Assembly (NCBI RefSeq): GCF_002770595.1
Contig: NZ_CP022986.1
Coordinates: 1,922,001-1,986,000 of the forward strand
From: Chryseobacterium camelliae
GTDB taxonomy: Bacteria > Bacteroidota > Bacteroidia > Flavobacteriales > Weeksellaceae
DNA: 64,000 nucleotides
Reading direction: 5' to 3'
Part shown: piece by piece, positions 16,731-25,259 of the stretch
Numbering within the stretch: the first letter of the stretch is position 1
How the letters are laid out: the number at the start of each line of letters is the position of its first letter
Program-made: the position numbers and the translations under genes
The notes under the pieces: generated by a model
What the model saw: only the letters and a program-made list of their open reading frames with translations
What the model was told of the DNA's origin: nothing
Database searches by the model: none

Positions 16731-17960
16731 TTAATTTTTAGGTTGTATTTTTAATCTATTCATGATCACAGCAGAAATTATAAGCAGAGACAGCGGAATC
16801 AATGACAAATAGAAAGCCTGTTGCCCGCTGAATTCCTGGAATACAAATCCGGTAATCACGGATCCTATTGTCCCTCCTATGGCGGAAAAGACCACGATCA
16901 GGCCGGACATTGAACTATGGAGGTATTTAGGAATGGAAGCCAGGATCACCGAGTTGATGCTCGGATAGATAGGCGCCAGCAAACCGCCCATCAGAGGAAA
17001 CAGGTATACGACTACAGGCGCGTTCAGCCAGGTGGTTCCGGCGCCGATATGAATATTATGCGTTAAAGGCAACACCAGCAGGATACTTACAGCAAAACCC
17101 ATCACACAGAAAGAAACAACATAGATCCAGCTGAACTTCCTTGAGAAAAATCCTGACAGAAACCTTCCCAACGCAAAAGCTCCCGCGAGAACCGCTCCTG
17201 CCTGGATGCTCATAGAAGTCGGCATCTTTAAAATCTCTTTGTAAAAAGTTGGTGTCCAGGTCTGGAAACTTTGCTCTACCAGAACAAAAAGAAAGGCGCA
17301 CAGCAGGAAAAAAAGTACTTTTTTATATCTGAACAAACTTATGCTGTTTCGTACATCTCCGATAAGATCGGTTTTTTCACTTTTGGCTTCATGCTCATCC
17401 AGTTTTGAGAGCAACAGGAATATAAAAGACAAAGCGGAAAGCCCTCCCAGAACCCAGTACACATTCAGCCAATGGGTTGACCCGGGATTATGATCGTCTG
17501 TAAACAGGCTGAACATTACATTGCCCATTAATACGCCGATCATAAAAAACCCTTCCAGATAGCCCATGAAACTGGAATGTTCCTTATCTGTAGAAGTTAC
17601 CAATCCGATGGAAGTAAAAACTGAAATTTTGATTAAAGCGAAGGATACGCCCACAATAGCAAATAAAAGCTTAAAAAACCAGAATGCATTAGCGAAAGGC
17701 ATAATGAAGCACATGCACGTAACCATCAGCAGCGCAGCCAGCATAGAATTCTTAATTCCTATTTTTGGCAGGAAAGAGGCCAGGATGAAAGAGCAGATGG
17801 CAATCGGCAGGTCTTTAAAACCTTCGAGGACACTCGCATGGGACTTGGAAATACCAAAGTTCTGCTGCACCTGCAAGATCACCGTTCCCACCGAATTCAG
17901 AAGGATGGCAAAGACAAAATAATTTAAAAACAAAACGGCTTTGATGTTGAAATTTTTCAT
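16731..17960 (-). CDS. MFS transporter, probable sugar permease
   Basis: A 409-residue protein with about 12 hydrophobic segments, split into two six-helix halves by a charged loop (KLDEHEAKSEKTDLIGDVRN) near residue 200. It resembles FucP/GlcP-like and general MFS_1 sugar permeases of Bacteroidota, with a G-x-L-x-G-R-x2-S-G-type loop (GAFALGRFLSGFFSRKFS) near 265. It is the first gene of the divergent operon, followed after 2 bases by trehalase, so trehalose import across the inner membrane is the natural guess; substrate is inference from context only. Confidence 0.85.
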   Translation of the reverse strand: MKNFNIKAVLFLNYFVFAILLNSVGTVILQVQQNFGISKSHASVLEGFKDLPIAICSFILASFLPKIGIKNSMLAALLMVTCMCFIMPFANAFWFFKLLFAIVGVSFALIKISVFTSIGLVTSTDKEHSSFMGYLEGFFMIGVLMGNVMFSLFTDDHNPGSTHWLNVYWVLGGLSALSFIFLLLSKLDEHEAKSEKTDLIGDVRNSISLFRYKKVLFFLLCAFLFVLVEQSFQTWTPTFYKEILKMPTSMSIQAGAVLAGAFALGRFLSGFFSRKFSWIYVVSFCVMGFAVSILLVLPLTHNIHIGAGTTWLNAPVVVYLFPLMGGLLAPIYPSINSVILASIPKYLHSSMSGLIVVFSAIGGTIGSVITGFVFQEFSGQQAFYLSLIPLSLLIISAVIMNRLKIQPKN

Positions 17961-18083
17961 TCACGTACTTTCTTGCCGGCTAAGATAGAAGCATTTGACT
18001 TAACGTTAATTTAACACAGTAAATCAATATTTGAACGATATTAATATAATTATTATTTTAGACCCTTAAATGATATTAAAATA

Positions 18084-18989
18084 ATGAAAGTTGCTTTTGA
18101 AAGAATAATCCCTGATGAAAAGAACTCTTTCCGTACCCTGCACAATACAGTACCCATTTCAGGGTTCAGGTGGGAATACCATTACCACCCTGAAATCGAA
18201 CTGGTCTGCGTAGTAGCCGGAAGCGGGACACGGCATGTAGGATACCACAAGAGCAATTATACGGACGGAGACCTGGTATTAATCGGCTCCAATATACCAC
18301 ATTCCGGATTCGGACTGAATTCTATTGATCCGCATGAGGAAATTGTACTCCAGTTCAAAGAAGAAATCCTCCGGTTCCCACCGCAGGAAGTAGAGGCCAG
18401 GTCCATTAAAGATCTTCTGGAACGGTCCCAATACGGAATTCTTTTTCACCGGAAGATCAAAAAGTCGATGCTTCCCAGGCTGAAACTGATGGTAGAAACA
18501 GAAGGTTACAAAAGGTATCTCATGCTGCTGGAAATCCTGTTTGAACTTTCCCAGTGCACGGATTACGATCTTTTGAACAAAGAAATCATGCCCTACACTA
18601 TTATTGCCAAAAACAAAACCCGCCTGGAAAATATATTCACCTTTGTAGAACATCATTATGACCGGGAAATCAATATTGACGAGGTTGCCAGGCTGGCGAA
18701 CCTTACCCTGCCCGCTTTCTGCAATTTTTTCAAAAAAGCCACGCAGATCACCTTTACGGAATTCGTAAACCGGTACCGGATCAATAAAGCCTGCCTGATG
18801 ATGGCCCAGGATAAAACCATTTCAGAATGCAGCTACAGCTGCGGTTTTAATAATGTCACTTATTTCAACAGGATGTTTAAAAAGTATACTGAAAAAACAC
18901 CCTCAGAATTCATGAAAAACTTTTCGCATAACAAAGTAAACGTTGATCTGAATCCTGAAAGAGAAGCAAAAGCCAGAGTTGGTTTCTGA
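18084..18989 (+). CDS. AraC-family regulator, likely of the trehalose operon
   Basis: A 301-residue regulator with an N-terminal cupin sensor domain (about 15-110, with the sugar-binding-type FRWEYHYHPEIELV segment) and two C-terminal HTH motifs (about 185-285: INIDEVARLANLTLPAFCNFFKK and TISECSYSCGFNNVTYFNRMFKKY). It is divergent from the MFS-trehalase-TonB operon with a 123-base shared control region that contains the palindrome TTAACGTTAA at 18000-18009. Such arrangement usually means activation of the neighbouring operon by the sugar bound in the cupin domain. The DNA immediately downstream holds the DnaA-box cluster. Confidence 0.88.
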   Translation: MKVAFERIIPDEKNSFRTLHNTVPISGFRWEYHYHPEIELVCVVAGSGTRHVGYHKSNYTDGDLVLIGSNIPHSGFGLNSIDPHEEIVLQFKEEILRFPPQEVEARSIKDLLERSQYGILFHRKIKKSMLPRLKLMVETEGYKRYLMLLEILFELSQCTDYDLLNKEIMPYTIIAKNKTRLENIFTFVEHHYDREINIDEVARLANLTLPAFCNFFKKATQITFTEFVNRYRINKACLMMAQDKTISECSYSCGFNNVTYFNRMFKKYTEKTPSEFMKNFSHNKVNVDLNPEREAKARVGF

Positions 18990-18994
18990 ATAAA

Positions 18995-19170
18995 TTACTC
19001 TGTGGATAATTGTGGATAACTCTGAATAAGGCCACAGGCCATTTCCATGTAAAAACACACAAAAACACAGTAACAAATCATTGAATATCAAAATATTACA
19101 TTAATTTAATCCATCAGTATTTTTTTAAATATTTATCCACAATCCGGTGTGGATAAGGGTGTGGATAAGT
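18995..19170. other. Candidate replication origin: five DnaA boxes around an AT-rich stretch
   Basis: Five perfect copies of the DnaA box TTATCCACA occur in 167 bases: reverse orientation at 19002-19010, 19012-19020, 19148-19156 and 19160-19168, forward at 19133-19141. Two boxes lie left and three right of an AT-rich stretch (about 19075-19135) that would serve as the unwinding element. The DNA is non-coding, lying between the araC-type gene and the terminator of the thioredoxin-like gene. dnaA is not in the window, which is common in Bacteroidota. Gene direction gives partial support: genes to the right are mostly rightward (about 27 of 42), those to the left are mixed. A dnaA-titrating or regulatory cluster is the alternative. 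Confidence 0.65.
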
Positions 19171-19198
19171 GTTGGCAACGTGCCGGTAAATTATGGAT

Positions 19199-19230
19199 TA
19201 AAAAAGGCTGCCCGATTTTCCGGGCAGCCT
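19199..19230 (-). terminator. Terminator of the thioredoxin-like gene
   Basis: Stem GGCTGCCCG/CGGGCAGCC with a 6-base loop; on the minus strand it is followed by a T run (A run on plus at 19200-19205). It lies 23 bases after the minus-strand stop at 19253. Confidence 0.85.
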
Positions 19231-19252
19231 GTAAGCTTAGAAATGAAACCTG

Positions 19253-19807
19253 TTATTTCCACTTGATATTACATCCCATGCTTGGCCTTTGGATTTCTTC
19301 CTGCGGTTCTCCGGACAGCAGGTTTTCAAAAGCGATGATCAGGTCTTCGCCGGTTACTTCTTTATGATTCCCCGGTCTGGAATCATCCATCTGTCCTCTG
19401 TAGATCAGGTCCAGCTTTTCATCGAAGAAGTAAAAATCCGGAGTACAGGCAGCATCGTATGCTTTCGCTACAGCCTGGCTTTCGTCATATAAGTACGGGA
19501 AATCAAATCTTCTTTCGATCTGGAATTCGATCATCTTTTCAGGGGAATCAGCAGGATATTTTTCTGCATCATTCGCGTTGATAGCGATGAATTCTATTCC
19601 TTTTTCCTGATAATCTTCGTACAGTTCATTCAGCTTGTCAATCACATGAAGGACGAACGGACAATGGTTGCACATGAAGATAATCAGTGTCCCTTTCTCT
19701 CCTTTCAGCTCATCAAGAGACTGTAATTCATTGGTTGCAGATGGGTTGGGAAGTTCGAAAAAAGGTGCTTTGGTACCTAATTCCACCATATTTGAGGGCG
19801 TATCCAT
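19253..19807 (-). CDS. Thioredoxin-family/peroxiredoxin-like protein
   Basis: A 184-residue thioredoxin-fold protein of the AhpC/TSA-like 'thioredoxin family' group. The active-site region reads IFMCNHCPFVLHV (about residues 45-57), a CxxC variant with Asn-His between the cysteines, typical of the YbbN-unrelated cytoplasmic redoxins with the CNHCP motif. It has no signal peptide. A cis-Pro segment appears in CTPDFYFFD near 135. Role in disulphide reduction or peroxide removal is inferred from the family. Single gene next to the candidate origin. Confidence 0.83.
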   Translation of the reverse strand: MDTPSNMVELGTKAPFFELPNPSATNELQSLDELKGEKGTLIIFMCNHCPFVLHVIDKLNELYEDYQEKGIEFIAINANDAEKYPADSPEKMIEFQIERRFDFPYLYDESQAVAKAYDAACTPDFYFFDEKLDLIYRGQMDDSRPGNHKEVTGEDLIIAFENLLSGEPQEEIQRPSMGCNIKWK

Positions 19808-19937
19808 ATCTTAATTTATTTATCAGCAAAGATAAAAATTTCTTTCAGTAATTGCATTTGTAGAAGGTTTTAACATATTGCGAACTGTTAAAATTTAAAA
19901 TTTATTTGGAGGCTGTATTAAAAAGTTAGTAGTTTTG

Positions 19938-19950
19938 CTAACACTGTTAG
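19938..19950. promoter_or_regulatory. TetR-type operator 1 (autoregulatory site)
   Basis: CTAACACTGTTAG, an inverted repeat CTAAC-ACT-GTTAG, ends 9 bases before the start codon of the TetR gene. The same motif recurs twice before the efflux operon, so it is the likely binding site of that repressor and would give autorepression. Confidence 0.6.
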
Positions 19951-19959
19951 TAAATCATT

Positions 19960-20556
19960 ATGGGCTTACACGAACGCCGTCAACGGGAAAAAGAATCTAT
20001 ACGCGCCAATATTCTGGATGCGGCTTTTTCTTTGGCTAAAACCGAAGGCTGGGGCGCTCTGTCGATCAGGAAGATTGCTGACGCTATTGAGTACAGTGCA
20101 CCTGTAGTCTATGATTATTTTGAAAATAAGGAAGCCATTTTATTCGACATTTCTCTGAAAGGGTTTAATTTATTGCATAAAGAACTGATCAAAGCTAAAG
20201 ATCGGTTCGAAACCCCGGAAGAGCAGCTGACTGCCGTTGTGGATGCCTACTGGAATTTTGCTTTTAAAAACAAGGAATATTACCAGCTGATGTTTGGTGT
20301 TGGGATGCAGTGCTGCGGCAAAGGCCAGATGAAACAGGAGGTTTCTTCTTTCCAGGATATGCTTTATGACTGTACTTTTGAAATCATACAGAAAAAAGGC
20401 TCCAATCCTGAAAGTGCCTGTAACTCTTCCCACGCCCTGTTTTCAGCAGTACACGGATTGATTTCCATTATGATGATGCGTAATGGAGATATTCCATCCA
20501 CCATGAATAAGACAACCCTTGATGAAACCGTTTCAGCTTTCATAAAGTCATTGTAA
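19960..20556 (+). CDS. TetR/AcrR-family repressor of the efflux operon
   Basis: A 198-residue TetR-family regulator. The N-terminal HTH (about 18-62) has the family pattern ILDAAFSLAKTEGWGALSIRKIADAIEYSAPVVYDYFENKE in positions 19-59, and the C-terminal ligand domain is helical with several methionines and cysteines (LMFGVGMQCCGKGQMKQE), a hint of a bulky hydrophobic or soft-metal ligand. It is transcribed towards the RND efflux genes that begin 229 bases downstream. The same 13-base operator lies before its own gene and twice before the efflux genes. Confidence 0.87.
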   Translation: MGLHERRQREKESIRANILDAAFSLAKTEGWGALSIRKIADAIEYSAPVVYDYFENKEAILFDISLKGFNLLHKELIKAKDRFETPEEQLTAVVDAYWNFAFKNKEYYQLMFGVGMQCCGKGQMKQEVSSFQDMLYDCTFEIIQKKGSNPESACNSSHALFSAVHGLISIMMMRNGDIPSTMNKTTLDETVSAFIKSL

Positions 20557-20575
20557 TTTTTTTTTGAATTTTAAA

Positions 20576-20588
20576 TTAACACCGTTAG
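20576..20588. promoter_or_regulatory. TetR-type operator 2
   Basis: TTAACACCGTTAG matches operator 1 except at the first and central bases. It is followed by GAATATTAACATACAATT, a context repeated after operator 3, so the two form an imperfect direct repeat of about 30 bases spaced 126 bases apart upstream of the efflux operon. Confidence 0.6.
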
Positions 20589-20701
20589 GAATATTAACAT
20601 ACAATTTAAATACTGATTATATATCGATATTATTTATTTACTGTCCATTATGAAGCATTCAATCACATAACTATTTCCTCTATTATTTTTTTAGTTATTA
20701 C

Positions 20702-20714
20702 TTAACACCGTTAG
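20702..20714. promoter_or_regulatory. TetR-type operator 3
   Basis: TTAACACCGTTAG, identical to operator 2, 72 bases before the efflux adaptor start codon. The flank GTAAATTAACATTCAATT parallels that of operator 2. Confidence 0.6.
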
Positions 20715-20785
20715 GTAAATTAACATTCAATTAATAAGACACACTATTATAATCCATAACATACATTAAAAACCCTGAACTTATT

Positions 20786-21946
20786 ATGAAACAATCTGTA
20801 AAAACCAGGATCATTCTTCTCTTATCCGGTATTATTCTTTTGCAGAGCTGCACGAAAGCAGCAGAGAACACTGCCGCCGCACCACCTCCACCCGAATTAC
20901 CGGTATATACTGTTATTACTTCACCTGCTACCGTTTACCAGGAATTTCCTACTGCGCTGGAGGGCAAAAACAATGTTGAAATCAGATCTCAGGTAGACGG
21001 TTACCTTGATAAAATCTATGTGGAAGAAGGTGCCTATGTCAGAGCCGGACAGCCTCTGTTTAAAATAGACTCACGGGCGTACGGTGAACAGATGCATATG
21101 GCACAGGCTAACCTGCAGGTTGCCAATGCCAATATCCAGAAGGCTAAAGTAGAGGTCGACCGCCTGGAGCCGTTGGTTGCTGCCAAAGTGGTTTCCGATG
21201 TCCAGCTGAGAACTGCCAAAGCCAATTATGCTGCTGCCGTTGCCGCGGCTTCCCAGGCCAAAGCATCGGTTGGCGGTGCAAGGATCAACGTAGGGTTTAC
21301 TACCATTACCGCTCCGGTTAGCGGATACATCGGGAGAATACAGTACAAAAAGGGAAGCCTGATTTCCAGGAATGATGCTCATCCTCTAACGCTCCTTTCG
21401 GACATCAGTGAAATCTATGCTTATTTCTCACTGAGCGAACTGGATTTCATCGGTTTCCAGAAAACTTATGCAGGAGCAACTCTTGAGGAAAAGCTTAAAA
21501 ACATGCCGATGGTAGACCTGATTATTGCCGATAACAGCCTATATCCTCAGCGAGGTGTGATGAAAATTGTTGACGGACAGTTTGATAGATCTACCGGAGC
21601 CATCAGCGTACGGGCAGTTTTTCCTAATCCAAACGGGGTTCTCAGGACTGGAAATACCGGAAGAATTCGGATGCCTCAGCTGTTTTCCAACGCTGTAGTG
21701 ATCCCTCAGGAATCCACGTTCGAAATCCAGGACAAAACCTATGTATACGTAGTAGGAAAAGACGGGAAAGTGAATGGAACACCTGTAAAAATATCAGGAA
21801 AAACAGAAAGCTATTATTTCATTTCAGAAGGGCTGGCCAAAGGGGACAAAATTGTATTCACCGGCATCGGCAACCTGAAGGACGGCGTTTTGATCAAGCA
21901 AAAACCAGTTTCTTCTGACAGCCTGCTGAAGGCTAAACCTTTGTAG
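20786..21946 (+). CDS. RND efflux periplasmic adaptor (AcrA/MexA type), lipoprotein
   Basis: A 386-residue membrane-fusion protein. The signal has a lipobox (ILLQSC, Cys at about residue 22), so it is anchored by lipid in the inner membrane. Domains follow the family: split biotinyl-lipoyl half (IRSQVDGYLDKIYVEEGAYVRAGQPLFKID near 68-97), alpha-hairpin rich in Ala/Gln (about 100-155), second lipoyl half (ITAPVSGYIGRIQYKKGSLI near 172), then beta-barrel and membrane-proximal domains. It links the RND pump with the outer-membrane channel. First gene of the three-gene pump operon behind two operators. Confidence 0.93.
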   Translation: MKQSVKTRIILLLSGIILLQSCTKAAENTAAAPPPPELPVYTVITSPATVYQEFPTALEGKNNVEIRSQVDGYLDKIYVEEGAYVRAGQPLFKIDSRAYGEQMHMAQANLQVANANIQKAKVEVDRLEPLVAAKVVSDVQLRTAKANYAAAVAAASQAKASVGGARINVGFTTITAPVSGYIGRIQYKKGSLISRNDAHPLTLLSDISEIYAYFSLSELDFIGFQKTYAGATLEEKLKNMPMVDLIIADNSLYPQRGVMKIVDGQFDRSTGAISVRAVFPNPNGVLRTGNTGRIRMPQLFSNAVVIPQESTFEIQDKTYVYVVGKDGKVNGTPVKISGKTESYYFISEGLAKGDKIVFTGIGNLKDGVLIKQKPVSSDSLLKAKPL

Positions 21947-21989
21947 GCCTTTTCTAAGCTTCAACAACATTAAAAAATTAAACCATCCC

Positions 21990-24900
21990 ATGTTAAAACA
22001 ATTTATAGAAAGACCGGTACTTTCAACCGTCATCTCCATTATCCTGCTGCTGCTGGGGGCGCTGTCGGTATTCAATCTTCCGATTACCCTTTTTCCGGAT
22101 ATTGCCCCGCCCAGCGTTCAGGTAACTGCATTTTACCCCGGCGCCAATGCGGAAGTTGTGGCCCGTTCAGTGGCAACGCCCATTGAAGAAGCCGTAAACG
22201 GTGTGGAAAACATGACGTACATGACTTCCAACTCCAGCAATGACGGTACGATGACGCTCAGCGTATTCTTTAAGCAGGGTTCAGATGCAGACAATGCTGC
22301 CGTTAATGTACAGAACCGGGTATCGAAAGCCATGAGCCAGCTTCCGCAGGAAGTGGTGCAGGCCGGAATTTCTACCCAGAAAGTGCAGAACAGCATGATT
22401 ATGTTTATGGGTTTAACCAGTGATGACCCTAAACAGTATGATGAGCTTTTCCTTCAGAATTATATGAAGATCAACATCATTCCCCAGATCCAGCGTATCC
22501 CGGGTGTAGCCCAGGCACAGGTATTCGGGACGAGGGATTACTCTATGAGGATCTGGTTGAAGCCGGACCGATTGGCTGCCAACAACCTGTCACCTCAGGA
22601 AGTTCTGGCCGCAGTGAGGGACCACAACCTGGAAGCCGCACCGGGCCGCCTCGGGCAGGGAAGCAAGGAAACTTATGAATACATCCTTAAATACAAGGGG
22701 AAACTGAATAAAAACGAAGACTACGAAAATATCACGATTAAAGCGAATAATGACGGATCTTCCCTGAGGCTGAAAGATGTGGCAAGAGTGGAATTCGGTT
22801 CCTATACTTATACTGCGGCCAACAGAGTGGATGGGAAACCGGTGTCCGGTTTTGCTATTCTGCAGACGGCAGGATCCAACGCTAATGATATCCTGACTGA
22901 AATTGAAAAGCAGGTAGACCAGTTTTCTACCACACTGCCTAAGGGAGTAAAGCCGATCATCATGTATAATTCCAAAGATTTCCTGGATGCATCCATCCAT
23001 CAGGTTGTGGAAACGCTGGTGATTGCATTCATCCTGGTATTTATTGTGGTGTATATTTTCCTTCAGGATTTCAGGTCCACTTTAATCCCCGCCATTGCGG
23101 TTCCGGTAGCTATTATCGGTACTTTCTTCTTCCTCCAGCTGTTTGGTTTCAGCATCAATATGCTGACCCTGTTTGCTTTGGTTCTGGCGATCGGCATTGT
23201 GGTAGATGATGCCATTGTCGTGGTAGAGGCCGTCCATTCTAAAATGGAACACACCAGAATGCCGGTAGACCAGGCGACTACGCATTCGATGAGCGAAATT
23301 TCCGGAGCCATTATTTCGATCACCCTCGTGATGTGTGCCGTATTTATTCCCGTAGGATTCATGCAGGGCCCGGCAGGAGTCTTTTATCGTCAGTTTGCAT
23401 TTACCCTGGTTATTGCAATTATGATTTCAGCGGTGAACGCTTTAACGTTAAGTCCTGCTTTATGCGCCCTGATTCTGAACGATCCTGAGCACGGCAGTGA
23501 AGGCCACGGAAACAAAAAAGGCTTCGGAGCCAGGTTTTTCAGGGCATTCAATACCAGCTTCAATAAGATGACCAACAAATACATCTACAGCCTTAAATTC
23601 CTGATCAAAAATAAATGGGTTGCTGTAGGAGGCCTTGCGCTCATTACTTTAGCAAGCGTATTCCTGATCAGGAAGGCACCTTCAGGGTTTATTCCCACCG
23701 AAGACCAGGGATTTGTCCTGTATGCCGTAAATACGCCTCCCGGAAGTTCACTGGAAAGGACGCATAGGGCTACGGAACAGATCGACGCAATTGTAAAAGG
23801 GGAAAAGGCAACCAATCACCTCTGGGTTGCCGACGGCCTCAACTTTATCAGCAATGCCAATGCTTCACCATATTCAGCAGGTTTCATTAAACTTAAAGAT
23901 TATGAAGACCGCGGCGAAATGAAAGATCCGGACCAGATTGCGGCTGCGCTGACCGGTAAGGTAAGCCAGGTAAAAGACGCCAGCGCCTTCTTCTTCAACT
24001 TCCCTACGGTTCAGGGCTTCGGGAATGTTTCCGGCTTTGAGTTCATGCTTCAGGATAAAACAAACGGGTCTTTTGAGCAGCTGGGCAAAACTACGCAGGC
24101 TTTCATCGGTGAACTGATGAAACGTCCGGAAATCGCATTTGCCTTTACGACATATGCCGCCGGGAACCCTCAGTACACCATTGATGTGGATGCGGATAAA
24201 GCCAACCAGCTGGGCGTTTCGGTAACGGAACTGATGCAGACGATGCAGATCTATTACGGAAGCAGCTTTGTATCGGATTTTAACCGTTTCGGAAAATATT
24301 ACCGGGTCATGGCTCAGGCAGATATTCCCTACCGTACGGATGCCAATTCCCTGGAAGGCATCTATGTGAAGAACAACATGGGTGAAATGGTACCGGTAAA
24401 AACCCTGGTAACCCTGCAAAGGACCTTTGGCCCGGAAACCGTTACCAGAAACAATCTGTTTAACGCAGTGACGATCAACGGAACCCCAAAACCCGGCTAC
24501 AGTACCGGGGATGCCATCAAAGCTGTGGAAGAAGTAGCACAGCAGTCCCTGCCGAGAGGCTACGGTTATGAATGGACCGGTATTACGCGTGAAGAAATCA
24601 AGACCGGAGGACAGACTGCATTTGTATTCCTGCTGAGCATCCTGTTCGTGTATTTCCTGCTGGCGGCGCAGTACGAAAGCTATATCCTGCCGTTTGCTGT
24701 GATCCTTACCGTTCCTACGGGAATCTTCGGAGTCTTTGCTTTTACGGGCTTAGCCGGGATTGATAATAATATTTATGTTCAGGTCGGACTGATCATGCTG
24801 GTCGGATTACTGGCTAAGAATGCCATCCTGATCGTGGAATTTGCCGTCCAGAGGAGAAAGGCGGGAAAAACATTGATTGAATCTGCGTTACAGGCATCCA

Positions 24901-25160
24901 GGCTCCGTCTGAGACCGATCCTGATGACCTCATTCGCTTTTATTATCGGTATGCTTCCGCTGGTATGGACGCAGGGAGCCGCCGCGAAGGGGAATCACTC
25001 CATCGGCATCAGTACAGTAGGCGGAATGTTTACCGGAGTAGTCCTGGGGATTTTTATCATTCCTGTAATGTATGTGATCTTCCAGTACCTGCACGAAAAA
25101 ATGCCGAGCAGAAAAAAGAAAAAGCTTCAACGACAGAAACTGCTGGCTGCAGCTAACTGA
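21990..25160 (+). CDS. RND multidrug efflux pump (AcrB/MexB type, HAE1 family)
   Basis: A 1056-residue proton-driven transporter. N-terminal MLKQFIERPVLSTVISIILLLLGALSV is transmembrane helix 1; two large periplasmic loops (about 40-330 and 570-870) flank the 12-helix core. The proton-relay Asp pair appears in helix 4 (GIVVDDAIVVVEAV near 410) and the Lys in helix 10 (VGLLAKNAILIVEFA near 940). The length and the FIPTEDQGFVLY motif near 570 fit the hydrophobe/amphiphile efflux family. It extrudes drugs, dyes or detergents through the adaptor and outer channel encoded on each side. 43 bases separate it from the adaptor gene. Confidence 0.95.
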   Translation: MLKQFIERPVLSTVISIILLLLGALSVFNLPITLFPDIAPPSVQVTAFYPGANAEVVARSVATPIEEAVNGVENMTYMTSNSSNDGTMTLSVFFKQGSDADNAAVNVQNRVSKAMSQLPQEVVQAGISTQKVQNSMIMFMGLTSDDPKQYDELFLQNYMKINIIPQIQRIPGVAQAQVFGTRDYSMRIWLKPDRLAANNLSPQEVLAAVRDHNLEAAPGRLGQGSKETYEYILKYKGKLNKNEDYENITIKANNDGSSLRLKDVARVEFGSYTYTAANRVDGKPVSGFAILQTAGSNANDILTEIEKQVDQFSTTLPKGVKPIIMYNSKDFLDASIHQVVETLVIAFILVFIVVYIFLQDFRSTLIPAIAVPVAIIGTFFFLQLFGFSINMLTLFALVLAIGIVVDDAIVVVEAVHSKMEHTRMPVDQATTHSMSEISGAIISITLVMCAVFIPVGFMQGPAGVFYRQFAFTLVIAIMISAVNALTLSPALCALILNDPEHGSEGHGNKKGFGARFFRAFNTSFNKMTNKYIYSLKFLIKNKWVAVGGLALITLASVFLIRKAPSGFIPTEDQGFVLYAVNTPPGSSLERTHRATEQIDAIVKGEKATNHLWVADGLNFISNANASPYSAGFIKLKDYEDRGEMKDPDQIAAALTGKVSQVKDASAFFFNFPTVQGFGNVSGFEFMLQDKTNGSFEQLGKTTQAFIGELMKRPEIAFAFTTYAAGNPQYTIDVDADKANQLGVSVTELMQTMQIYYGSSFVSDFNRFGKYYRVMAQADIPYRTDANSLEGIYVKNNMGEMVPVKTLVTLQRTFGPETVTRNNLFNAVTINGTPKPGYSTGDAIKAVEEVAQQSLPRGYGYEWTGITREEIKTGGQTAFVFLLSILFVYFLLAAQYESYILPFAVILTVPTGIFGVFAFTGLAGIDNNIYVQVGLIMLVGLLAKNAILIVEFAVQRRKAGKTLIESALQASRLRLRPILMTSFAFIIGMLPLVWTQGAAAKGNHSIGISTVGGMFTGVVLGIFIIPVMYVIFQYLHEKMPSRKKKKLQRQKLLAAAN

Positions 25161-25259
25161 GACTGTTTATGACAGGCAGGAAACGATTTGTAAAAATAGT
25201 AAGCCGTCAATCATCATCAGGATATTTCGGGATAAAACCATACTAAACTATGTAACATT

